Below, one piece after another: positions 1 through 7,667 of a stretch of DNA of 29,389 nucleotides. Each line of letters opens with the position of its first letter. Positions within the stretch are counted from its first letter, which is position 1. The translations under genes were made by a program, and so were the position numbers. Location of the stretch: contig JAHAZL010000101.1 of the NCBI GenBank assembly GCA_018384055.1, forward strand, positions 1-29,389. Direction: 5' to 3'. Below the pieces are notes generated by a model, which searched no databases, had not been told where the DNA came from, and was given only the letters and a program-made list of their open reading frames with translations. The stretch comes from Treponema sp. (GTDB lineage: Bacteria; Spirochaetota; Spirochaetia; Treponematales; Treponemataceae).

Positions 1-105
1 TTCCACCTCGGAAACCAGTGTAATCAACTTAGAAAAATTTGTTTACGAGGCTAGAATTGACGGATACCTGATAAGTAGAATGAAATATATATTTGTATTT
101 TATGA

Positions 106-145
106 TTGACAATAACTGTATATACATTTTATAATATACACAGGA
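106..145 (+). promoter_or_regulatory. brnTA promoter with probable operator
   Basis: A near-consensus sigma-70 promoter is visible: TTGACA at 106-111, an 18-bp spacer and TATAAT at 130-135. The spacer contains a perfect 10-bp palindrome, TGTATATACA at 117-126. The heptamer ATATACA occurs at 120-126 and again at 134-140, so repeats flank and overlap the -10 box. AGGA at 142-145 is a reasonable ribosome-binding site for the ATG at 153. BrnA antitoxins are known to repress their own promoter, so these repeats are the natural candidate operator. That last step is inference. Confidence 0.7.
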
Positions 146-152
146 TTATAAA

Positions 153-437
153 ATGACATTTGAGTGGGATGAAGAAAAAGAAAGGCATAACATTCAAGCT
201 CACGATGGAATCACTTTTTCATATGCAGCCAGGGTCTTTCTAGATTCAAAACGCATAGAAAAAATTGATGAAAACCATTCTGACATAGAAGAACGTTATA
301 ATGTAATTGGCCTTGTAGAAAGAGTTTTATTTGTAGTTTACACAGAACGTGGAAATGACAATATAAGAATAATTTCTGCACGTAGAGCAACGCCTAAAGA
401 GGAGAAGGAATACTATGAAAACTATGACATTAGATGA
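153..437 (+). CDS. brnT: BrnT-family toxin (type II toxin-antitoxin)
   Basis: This 94-residue protein matches the BrnT (DUF497) family in length and pattern. It opens with F-E-W-D-x-x-K, has the A-x-x-V-F-L-D segment near residues 25-31, the central E-x-R-Y-N-V-I-G segment and the C-terminal I-R-I-I-S-A-R-R-A strand followed by an E/Y-rich end. BrnT toxins have a RelE-like ribonuclease fold and block translation by RNA cleavage; this is family knowledge. The gene starts 18 bp after a strong -10 box, has AGGA upstream, and overlaps the antitoxin start by 23 bp. That is the usual toxin-first brnT-brnA order. The segment A-H-D-G-I-T-F replaces the more common K-H-G-I-S-F, a small divergence. I see no truncation. 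Confidence 0.88.
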   Translation: MTFEWDEEKERHNIQAHDGITFSYAARVFLDSKRIEKIDENHSDIEERYNVIGLVERVLFVVYTERGNDNIRIISARRATPKEEKEYYENYDIR

Positions 438-717
438 TTTATTGAAAAATCCACTTACAGAAAACGATAAAAAAATCATAGCAAATGCTCGTCCAATTGC
501 TACAGAAGATTGCCCAGAACAAACAGATGAGCAGTTAAAACAATTCAAACCCTGGTACGAAGTTCATCCAAAAGGAAACGATATTTATAAAGTTTCTGTA
601 AAGAAAACTGCAGTAAGTCTCAGAATAGATAATGATGTTCTTGCTGCATTAAAAGCAACAGGAAAAGGCTATCAATCAAGAATAAATAATATTTTACGAA
701 AAGCAGTTTTTGGATAA
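415..717 (+). CDS. brnA: BrnA-family antitoxin
   Basis: This 100-residue protein has the BrnA layout. An acidic, flexible N-terminal half (about residues 1-60, rich in D, E, P) would wrap the toxin. The C-terminal segment from about residue 63 (K-T-A-V-S-L-R-I-D-x-D-V) is a ribbon-helix-helix DNA-binding region ending in G-Y-Q-S-R-I-N-N-I-L-R. In known systems BrnA neutralises BrnT and represses the operon. The start at 415 is supported by an AAGGA-like ribosome-binding site within brnT and by the overlap with brnT, which suggests translational coupling. A second in-frame Met three codons later is possible. Confidence 0.88.
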   Translation: MKTMTLDDLLKNPLTENDKKIIANARPIATEDCPEQTDEQLKQFKPWYEVHPKGNDIYKVSVKKTAVSLRIDNDVLAALKATGKGYQSRINNILRKAVFG

Positions 718-738
718 AAATCACATAACACATATAAG

Positions 739-792
739 GCCCCAAGTTGTCAATACTAATTCAAAAAAAATACAACTTAGGGCTGTTTTTTT
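739..792 (+). terminator. Rho-independent terminator after brnTA
   Basis: GCCCCAAGTTGT at 739-750 pairs with ACAACTTAGGGC at 772-783 (11 of 12 pairs, one C-A mismatch) around a 21-nt A-rich loop. A run of seven T follows at 786-792. It lies 22 bp after the brnA stop, the right place to end the toxin-antitoxin transcript. Confidence 0.75.
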
Positions 793-988
793 AGAAAAAA
801 CAGTCTTTCTTGTGAGAAAAAAAAATAAAGTTCTCGTGCAAAATAAAAAGCAATGCCTGTATCGCAATTCAAAAACAGATTCCTGGAACAGCGGCCTGAA
901 TCAAACACATATAGTCGGTCACGGCAAACCTGAAAAAACAGATTTCCGGCACGAAGACATTTTTGGAAAAAAGGACGCGAGTGACGCA

Positions 989-1012
989 GCGTTCGCCAAA
1001 AATGCCGAACGC
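989..1012. repeat. GCGTTCG/CGAACGC inverted repeat
   Basis: GCGTTCG at 989-995 and CGAACGC at 1006-1012 form a perfect 7-bp inverted repeat around a 10-nt centre, inside the 793-1345 stretch that has no convincing gene. Open frames here give low-complexity translations with no family resemblance. Together with the motifs at 1109 and 1273 it looks like part of a repetitive extragenic element rather than coding sequence. Confidence 0.4.
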
Positions 1013-1108
1013 CCCTGCGTGAAGGTGAACCGATACCCGTGCCATGCCTGAAGCAAAAAAAAGATGGTCATCATACGATGCCGATAGCTATATGGGCAGG
1101 TCAAGGCA

Positions 1109-1286
1109 GGGACAGTCCGCTTATTTGTTTTCAACAAAAACAATGCACGCGGGGACAAAACCCAACAACATATTGTTTCAAATACTTTCTTCGTCCTAGG
1201 GGTCTGTCTCTCTTTGCAAGAATGGCTTAAGTTCCTCCGAACAAAGTCCCTATTGCGGCATTTGCTTTCGCCGGGGACTGTCCCCC
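1109..1286. repeat. REP-like element bounded by inverted GGGGACAGTCCCC motifs
   Basis: GGGACAGTCC at 1109-1118 and GGGGACTGTCCCC at 1273-1285 are the same motif in opposite orientations, about 165 bp apart. A partial copy (GGGGACA) sits near 1150. Each copy is almost self-complementary. GGGGACAGTCCCC-type motifs are a familiar class of extragenic palindromes in several bacterial phyla and are often mobilised by REP-associated Y1 transposases. No transposase is present here. I found no believable protein in 793-1345. Confidence 0.45.
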
Positions 1287-1345
1287 TTTGCACGAAATCT
1301 GCAAATTATACCCTCCATTTGATTGATTTCTGCACCGCATTGCAA

Positions 1346-1373
1346 TTGTAAAACGCCCATTCTGTGTTATACT
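1346..1373 (+). promoter_or_regulatory. Candidate promoter of the malQ operon
   Basis: TTGTAA at 1346-1351, a 16-bp spacer and TATACT at 1368-1373 give an acceptable sigma-70 promoter, leaving a leader of about 60 nt before the malQ start. The ribosome-binding site in front of malQ is weak: no clear GGAGG appears within 12 nt of the ATG. Confidence 0.5.
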
Positions 1374-1439
1374 TAAGGAAGAGAATCGTATTTGCGGTTT
1401 ATTATTCCAAATTAATTTTCTTAAAATAGGCTTAAATTT

Positions 1440-3464
1440 ATGAAGAAACGAACAGGAATTGTAGTTCCAATTTCAGCACTCTATACAAAGGATTGCCCTT
1501 CTTGCGGCGACTTTCTTGCCCTTAAGGATCTTGCAGATTTCTGCGAAAAGGCAGGTTTTTCCATCGTTCAGCTTTTGCCTGTAAACGATACGGGAACCCA
1601 GTCTTCTCCATATTCAGGGCTTTCGGCATTTGCCCTTCATCCTCTTTTCATCAGAATAAATGCCCTTCCTGAATTTGCAGCCGCAATGAAAGGAAACAAG
1701 GCTTTTGCAACTGCATACAAGGCTTTTGAAAAAGAATTCGGATACAAAAAAAGGTTCGACTACGATGCAGTTCTTGGAGAAAAAACAAAACTTCTCCATC
1801 TTCTCTTCAACTATATAGAAAAGAAAAACTCAAAGGATGAAGCGGAAGCAAACAAACTTAACAAGGAACTTGCAAAATTCGTTCGCTCAAACCAGTGGAT
1901 TATTCCTTATGCAGTTTTCAAAAACATCAAGGATGAAAACATGCAGGCTTCATGGAAGAGCTGGGACGAAAGCATTCAGAAACTTTCCTACGACCAGATA
2001 AAACTCAAGTGGCAGAACAAGGCAAAAAAGTCCAGCCACGATTTCTTTGTATGGTGTCAGCTCCGTGCTTCAGAACAGTTTAAGGAAGGAGCAGAAAGTC
2101 TCCGTGCAAAGAAAATCATCCTAAAGGGAGACATCCCTATCCTTATGAACGAAGACAGCGTTGACTGCTGGACATATCCGGAATTTTTCAGGCAGGAACT
2201 CAGAGCAGGTTCTCCTCCGGATGGCGGAAATCCAATGGGACAGAACTGGGGATTCCCAACCTACGACTGGGACCGACTTGAAGCAGACGAATTCACCTGG
2301 TGGAAGGACAGGATCAAGACAAGCGCCCAGTACTACGACGCATTCCGCATCGACCATATCCTTGGTTTCTTCAGAATCTGGGCAAGCAAAGAAAACGAAA
2401 CTACAGCTTATCTTGGGCACACAATTCCGTATGCAGATTTTACGCGCAAGACATTGAACGAACTTGGCTTTGACGACGACAGAATCAAATGGATTTCAGA
2501 ACCGCACATTCCGACCGGTACCATCGAAAACATCACCTGGAACCACGATGAGGCAACTGCTGTCCTTGAAAAAGTTTGTGACCGCGTTAAGACAGAAGAA
2601 CTCTGGACTTTCAAAAAGGAAATTGACGGCGACAAGGAAATCTACGCCATGAACTTTTTTGAAGACGAAGGAAAGAACAATGCCGTTAAGAATGCCCTTG
2701 CAGAAAAATGGCGCGACCGTTCCCTCATCCAGATAAAGAAGGACCGATTCATCAAGGTTTATGCTTTTGAAAATTCAACAGCCTGGAAAACTCTTTCTGG
2801 AGAGGAACAGGAAAAACTCAGGAAACTTTTTGAAGAAATTGAAGTAAAGGAAAACAAGCTCTGGGAAAAGCAGGCTACCACAACCCTCTCTGCCATCGTT
2901 CACGCAAGCGACATGATTCCATGTGCAGAAGATCTTGGAGTTAATCTTCCTGTAATGCCTGAAGTCCTTAAGAAACTTGATATTCTTTCCCTAAAGGTAA
3001 TTCGCTGGACCCGCCAATGGGATAAACCAGGTCAGCCATACATTCCTTTTACTGACTATCCTGAACTCAGCGTTGCAACTACATCAGTTCACGACAGTTC
3101 AACTTTGCGCCAGTGGTGGAATCAGGAAAAGGACAGCGTCTGGGCTTTCATCAATTCAGTTGAATGCGAAAACAAGCCTGACGGAAATTCAGCCTTTACT
3201 CCAGAGATTGCAGAATTCATTTTGCGCTCCCTTGCTTCATGCAAAAGTGCCCTCCTCATCAATCCTCTGCAGGACTATCTTTTCCTTGAACACAGTTTCT
3301 ATCTTGAAAACGAAGACGACGAAAGAATCAACATTCCTGGCAGCGTAAACACCTTCAACTGGACCTACAGAATTCCTGTGACAATTGAAGAAATGTCAGG
3401 AAACAAAGGGCTTCTCAACAAAATAAAAACCATAGTAGAAACACACGACGGACAGGAGGAATAA
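1440..3464 (+). CDS. malQ: 4-alpha-glucanotransferase, long DPE2-like GH77 form
   Basis: This 674-residue protein is a family GH77 amylomaltase, which moves alpha-1,4-glucan segments between maltodextrins and releases glucose. The N-terminus has the family's G-I-x-V-P-I-S-A-L start and the S-P-Y-S-G motif near 56-60. The catalytic set is visible: nucleophile Asp305 in F-R-I-D-H, acid/base Glu497 in A-E-D-L-G, and stabilising Asp552 in V-H-D-S-S-T. The distance between Asp305 and Glu497 is about 190 residues, against about 50 in short bacterial amylomaltases. That matches the insertion seen in plant cytosolic DPE2-type enzymes. The starch-binding CBM20 modules of plant DPE2 are absent. No signal peptide is seen, so it is cytoplasmic. 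The GH13-type gene starts 4 bp after the stop, so the two are co-transcribed. Confidence 0.93.
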   Translation: MKKRTGIVVPISALYTKDCPSCGDFLALKDLADFCEKAGFSIVQLLPVNDTGTQSSPYSGLSAFALHPLFIRINALPEFAAAMKGNKAFATAYKAFEKEFGYKKRFDYDAVLGEKTKLLHLLFNYIEKKNSKDEAEANKLNKELAKFVRSNQWIIPYAVFKNIKDENMQASWKSWDESIQKLSYDQIKLKWQNKAKKSSHDFFVWCQLRASEQFKEGAESLRAKKIILKGDIPILMNEDSVDCWTYPEFFRQELRAGSPPDGGNPMGQNWGFPTYDWDRLEADEFTWWKDRIKTSAQYYDAFRIDHILGFFRIWASKENETTAYLGHTIPYADFTRKTLNELGFDDDRIKWISEPHIPTGTIENITWNHDEATAVLEKVCDRVKTEELWTFKKEIDGDKEIYAMNFFEDEGKNNAVKNALAEKWRDRSLIQIKKDRFIKVYAFENSTAWKTLSGEEQEKLRKLFEEIEVKENKLWEKQATTTLSAIVHASDMIPCAEDLGVNLPVMPEVLKKLDILSLKVIRWTRQWDKPGQPYIPFTDYPELSVATTSVHDSSTLRQWWNQEKDSVWAFINSVECENKPDGNSAFTPEIAEFILRSLASCKSALLINPLQDYLFLEHSFYLENEDDERINIPGSVNTFNWTYRIPVTIEEMSGNKGLLNKIKTIVETHDGQEE

Positions 3465-3468
3465 TAGA

Positions 3469-6400
3469 ATGAAAATCTCCATCAACGAATTTCACATCAA
3501 CAGAAAACTAAGGCAGGAATGCAATTTTGACCAGACTCTTTTTGCATCTTCCGGCAACGCAATATTTGCAGACTTTAAGGCGGTTCAGAAATTCCAGACT
3601 TTGCTGAATGAAGTTTTTGAAAAGCGCGGTCAGAACGAGAACAAGGTTTCTGCAGGCAACCTTAATGCCATGGGGCTCATCGATGAAATCTTCCATCATG
3701 TCTGCATGCTTTTCCGCAGGGACAAAGCACCCGATGCATTCAAAAACATTCTTTCTGATTTGGACAGAAGCCTTGGCATTGAAGAGATGGACAAGCTTCT
3801 CCTTGAATTCATGGAAGAATTTCCTCCTGCACCCGTTTACCAGGGATTTACTACTTCCGAAGAATTCCTTGAGGAAACCTGTTGGGACGAAGGTGCGCAG
3901 AGGGAAAGAAGCAACCGCGAACAGGTTCTTGAAGAAATGATCCTCCTTCACCTTGCAAACGAAAACCCTGCCTTCCATCCTTTTGCAATCCTCTTTGATG
4001 ATGAAAAGCTTAAGGTCAACAAGAACTACATGAAGGCTTGGATTCAGATAAAGGCATTCTTTGAGACTCAGCCTGTATTCGGACCAAAGAACAATACCCT
4101 CATCAACATGCTCAAGGAACCTGTAATCGCATCCCCAACTTCACTTAAGGGACAGCTTGATTACATCCGCAGCAACTGGACTGTTCTCCTTGGCGAATGG
4201 ATCTTAAAGCTCCTTGAAGGCATCGACACAATTACAGAAGAAGAAAAGGCAGCATGGCATCCAACCAACGGCGGCGAAGTTTCCATGGACGCCTACAATT
4301 TTGACGACAACGACTTGATGCGAGAATACGAAAGGTTCAGTCCTGACCGTGAATGGATGCCTAAGGTTATCCTTATGGCAAAGACTGTCCTCGTATGGCT
4401 CTATCAGCTTTCAAAGAAATACAACAGGGACATTACCCGCCTTGACCAGATTCCGGACGAAGAACTTGATGCTCTCCGAGACGCAGGCTTTACAGGCCTC
4501 TGGCTCATCGGTCTTTGGGAACGCTCATACGCTTCAAAGAGAATCAAGCAGATAAACGGAAATCCGGAAGCTGCTTCTTCTGCATATTCACTTTTGAACT
4601 ATGAAATTGCAGGAAATCTTGGCGGATGGCCTGCATTGGAAAACCTCCGCTGGCGCTGCTGGCAGAGGGGAATTCGCCTTGCTTCCGACATGGTTCCAAA
4701 CCACACGGGTATGGACGGCGACTGGGTAACAGAACACCCAGACTACTTCATTACTACAAAGGACTGTCCAAGTCCAAGCTATACTTTCAACGGTGAAAAT
4801 TTAAGCCACGACGGCAGGGTAAGCATTTACCTTGAAGACCACTACTACAGCAAGAACGACTGTGCAGTTTGTTTCAAGCGTGTGGACAACTTTACAGGTG
4901 ATGTTACTTACATCTACCACGGAAATGACGGTACGGGAATGCCATGGAACGACACGGCTCAGATCGACTACCTGAACCCTGTTGCCCGCGAAGCCGTAAT
5001 GCAGCAGATTCTCAATGTTGCAAGAAACTTCCCTATCATCCGCTTTGATGCAGCCATGGTCCTTGCAAAGAAACACATCAGACGCCTATGGTATCCACAG
5101 CCAGGACACGGAGGAGACATTTACAGCCGCAGCCGCTATGCCCTTTCAAACGAAGAATTTGAAAACCGTATTCCAAATGAATTCTGGCGCGAAGTTGTTG
5201 ACCGCTGTGCCCAGGAAATCCCTGACACCCTTTTGCTTGCAGAAGCTTTCTGGATGATGGAAGGATACTTTACGCGCACCTTGGGAATGCACCGCGTTTA
5301 CAATTCAGCCTTCATGAACATGCTCAAGAAGGAAGAAAACCAGAAGTACCGCGATACAGTAAAGAACACAATCAAATTTGACCCGCAGATTCTCAAACGC
5401 TATGTAAACTTCATGAACAATCCTGATGAAGAAACAGCCGTTGCCCAGTTCGGACGCGGAGACAAATACTTTGGCGTTTGTACATTGATGATTACAATGC
5501 CGGGACTTCCGATGTTCGGTCACGGACAGCTTGAAGGCTACGAGGAAAAATACGGAATGGAATATACCCGTGCATACAAGGACGAACAGGTTGACGAAGG
5601 ATTGATGAACGGTCACCGTGCCCTCATTTTCCCTATCATGCACAAGCGCTATCTTTTTGCACAGGTTGAAAACTTCCTTTTCTACGACGTTTGGAACAAT
5701 GGCAGCGTAAATGAAAATGTCTTTGCCTATTCAAACTTTGTGGGCGACGAAGGAACAATCGTTTTCTACAACAACAAGTACGACAGTGCACAGGGATGGA
5801 TCAAGCAGTCATGTGAATATGCAGTAAAAACTGGCAGCGGCGACGACGACAAAAAGATGGTCACACGCAGCCTTGGTGAAGGACTCGGTTTGACTTACGG
5901 ATACAACCACTATGTAGTTCTCCACGAACAGAGATCGGGCCTCTGGTTCATCCGCAAGTCAGACGAACTCATGAACAACGGAATGTTCTTGATGCTAAAG
6001 GGATTTGAAGCCCAGGTATTTACTGATGTCCGTCAGGTTGTAGACAATGCAGAAGGAAAATACGCAAAGCTCTACGAACTCCTCAACGGAGCCGGAACAG
6101 AAGACCTTGAAATTGCATGGCAGGAATACCGCTACAAGGAACTTTATGCTGAACTTGAAAAGTTCCTTTCAGTTGATCTTCTTACAAACATCCACGAAGT
6201 TTTCACACCTGCCGATACAGAATCAAAGGCAGGAAAAGCAAAGGCCTCAAAGAAGAAGGTAAACATCAAGAATATTCTCAAGGAATCTGAAAAAGCTGCC
6301 CTTGCTTACTACGAGATGGAAGAAAAATTCATCCAGCAGGCAAAGGAAGAAGCTCTTGCCCTTGCAGAAAAAGAAGCAGCTGCAGATCCTAAGAAAAAGG

Positions 6401-7542
6401 CCGCTGCAAAGAAGAAGCCGGCAAAGGCAAAATCTGCAGAACTTACACCTGCAAAGAAATTTGCAGAATTCATCAAGCAGGTTGAATACCTCTACAAGAT
6501 ATTTGAAGCAGCTCAGAAATCTTCCGGAAAGAAAAGCGCAGTAAAGGCAACCCTTGAAAACGACATCTACCGCGGATTTGAAACAAACAGGTACTGCGCG
6601 GAAATACTGGTTTCATTTGCTGCCGTTTCAAATGCAGGCGCAGACAATCTTGCAAAGTGGGGATTCAACAGAAAACTTTCTGATCTTATTGCAAGAACTG
6701 ACTTTGCCGAAAAGGACATGGAAATGAGAAATGTATTCAGCAGAATCTTCCTCTGCTCAAAAGTCAGCAAGTTGAGCCTCAGTACATCCGAATTCGCTAA
6801 GTCTGCCTACGAAGCCGCAAAACTCATTGCAGAAGGTAAAGATTCATTCCTTCTTTGCGGTGCAAACGAATACGACGGAACAATTTGGTTCAATAAAGAA
6901 AAAATGGAAGCAACCTTGTGGTACGCCCTTGCAGTAAATTCAATGCTTGCTTCAAGAATTCTTCGCGAACAGGTTTACGATCTGTACAGAACTATGAACG
7001 CAGCAAAGGAAAAGGCAGAATACAAATGCCGGCTCTTTGTAGAAGCTTTAATGCCTGCTGAAAAGAAACGCAAGACAGCTGCAAAGAAAGCTTCTGCCGC
7101 TAAAAAAACATCTGGAAAAAAAGAATCCGGTGAAAAAAAGGCTACTGTAAAGAAAGCCGCAGAACCTAGGAAAATTGCAGCTGAAAAAATTGCCAAGGTA
7201 AAAAAACCTGCAGAAGAAAAGAAGGCAACTGCTGCAAAGAAAACTTCACCGGCAAAAAAAGCTGAAGCAGGAAAGAAAGCATCGGTAAAGAAAACTACCA
7301 CGGTAAAAAAAGCTGAAGCAGAAAAAAAAGCAGCAACCACCAAAAAGACTGCTGAAAAGAAAACGGCAAAGGTAGAAAAGAAAACTGTTGTTAAAAAAGC
7401 AACTGCAAAGAAATCAGAAGCCGTAAAAAAAACTGAGGCAACAAAGAAGATTGCAGAAACAAAGAAAGCAACTGCAAGTAAAAAGACAGCTGCTAAAAAG
7501 ACATCGGCAAAGGCAAAGACAGATTCTAAGAAAAAGAAATAG
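3469..7542 (+). CDS. GH13-type alpha-amylase-like protein with histone-H1-like C-terminal tail
   Basis: This 1357-residue protein has an unusual layout. Residues 1 to about 330 are a mostly helical region I do not recognise. Residues about 335-740 are a GH13 barrel: region I D-M-V-P-N-H at 407-412, nucleophile Asp527 in I-R-F-D-A-A, acid/base Glu592 in L-A-E-A-F-W, and third acid Asp653 in N-N-P-D-E. In region IV the usual His before Asp is Pro, as in GlgE-like enzymes. A beta-rich region follows to about 900. A Lys/Ala linker (914-1000), a helical domain (about 1000-1195) and a 160-residue Lys/Ala/Thr tail (1198-1357) built from K-K-T-A-A-K-K-like units complete it. No signal peptide is visible. 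AGGAGG lies just upstream and malQ ends 4 bp before, so it acts on the same glucan substrates. Substrate and tail function are unknown. Confidence 0.82.
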   Translation: MKISINEFHINRKLRQECNFDQTLFASSGNAIFADFKAVQKFQTLLNEVFEKRGQNENKVSAGNLNAMGLIDEIFHHVCMLFRRDKAPDAFKNILSDLDRSLGIEEMDKLLLEFMEEFPPAPVYQGFTTSEEFLEETCWDEGAQRERSNREQVLEEMILLHLANENPAFHPFAILFDDEKLKVNKNYMKAWIQIKAFFETQPVFGPKNNTLINMLKEPVIASPTSLKGQLDYIRSNWTVLLGEWILKLLEGIDTITEEEKAAWHPTNGGEVSMDAYNFDDNDLMREYERFSPDREWMPKVILMAKTVLVWLYQLSKKYNRDITRLDQIPDEELDALRDAGFTGLWLIGLWERSYASKRIKQINGNPEAASSAYSLLNYEIAGNLGGWPALENLRWRCWQRGIRLASDMVPNHTGMDGDWVTEHPDYFITTKDCPSPSYTFNGENLSHDGRVSIYLEDHYYSKNDCAVCFKRVDNFTGDVTYIYHGNDGTGMPWNDTAQIDYLNPVAREAVMQQILNVARNFPIIRFDAAMVLAKKHIRRLWYPQPGHGGDIYSRSRYALSNEEFENRIPNEFWREVVDRCAQEIPDTLLLAEAFWMMEGYFTRTLGMHRVYNSAFMNMLKKEENQKYRDTVKNTIKFDPQILKRYVNFMNNPDEETAVAQFGRGDKYFGVCTLMITMPGLPMFGHGQLEGYEEKYGMEYTRAYKDEQVDEGLMNGHRALIFPIMHKRYLFAQVENFLFYDVWNNGSVNENVFAYSNFVGDEGTIVFYNNKYDSAQGWIKQSCEYAVKTGSGDDDKKMVTRSLGEGLGLTYGYNHYVVLHEQRSGLWFIRKSDELMNNGMFLMLKGFEAQVFTDVRQVVDNAEGKYAKLYELLNGAGTEDLEIAWQEYRYKELYAELEKFLSVDLLTNIHEVFTPADTESKAGKAKASKKKVNIKNILKESEKAALAYYEMEEKFIQQAKEEALALAEKEAAADPKKKAAAKKKPAKAKSAELTPAKKFAEFIKQVEYLYKIFEAAQKSSGKKSAVKATLENDIYRGFETNRYCAEILVSFAAVSNAGADNLAKWGFNRKLSDLIARTDFAEKDMEMRNVFSRIFLCSKVSKLSLSTSEFAKSAYEAAKLIAEGKDSFLLCGANEYDGTIWFNKEKMEATLWYALAVNSMLASRILREQVYDLYRTMNAAKEKAEYKCRLFVEALMPAEKKRKTAAKKASAAKKTSGKKESGEKKATVKKAAEPRKIAAEKIAKVKKPAEEKKATAAKKTSPAKKAEAGKKASVKKTTTVKKAEAEKKAATTKKTAEKKTAKVEKKTVVKKATAKKSEAVKKTEATKKIAETKKATASKKTAAKKTSAKAKTDSKKKK

Positions 7543-7623
7543 TCTTTAACAACGGAAAGACGGAGGAGATTTATTTATATTGAAGGTGACTTTCGTAGCA
7601 TGAAATAAAATAGTTTAAAATGG

Positions 7624-7667
7624 AACGGGCTGCCGGAAAAACACTTTGCTGACAGCCCGTTTTTTTT
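7624..7667. terminator. Terminator between the convergent GH13 and threonine-synthase-like genes
   Basis: AACGGGCTG at 7624-7632 pairs perfectly with CAGCCCGTT at 7653-7661 around a 20-nt loop. On the plus strand it is followed by a T run (7660-7667), a good Rho-independent terminator for the glucan operon. On the minus strand the exit side reads CCATTTTAAAC, so weaker bidirectional use is possible. The T run abuts the stop codon of the minus-strand gene. The 7543-7623 stretch holds no gene; a GGAGGA followed by a TTG-initiated seven-codon frame near 7565-7605 is too short to call. Confidence 0.85.

Noticed and set aside
919..1293. Minus-strand 124-codon open frame in the gene-free stretch
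   Set aside because: It runs through the REP-like motifs, has no ribosome-binding site and no family resemblance; the translation looks like random sequence over repeats.
3508..3978. Minus-strand 156-codon frame within the GH13 gene
   Set aside because: It lies wholly opposite a well-supported gene and has no recognisable motif or start context.
6975..7343. Minus-strand 122-codon hydrophobic frame opposite the Lys/Ala tail
   Set aside because: It is the antisense shadow of the AAA/GCA-rich tail codons, giving an artificial Phe/Ala-rich protein.
7560..7605. GGAGGA followed by TTG as a tiny gene after the GH13 gene
   Set aside because: The frame is only seven codons and the spacing from GGAGGA to TTG is too long.
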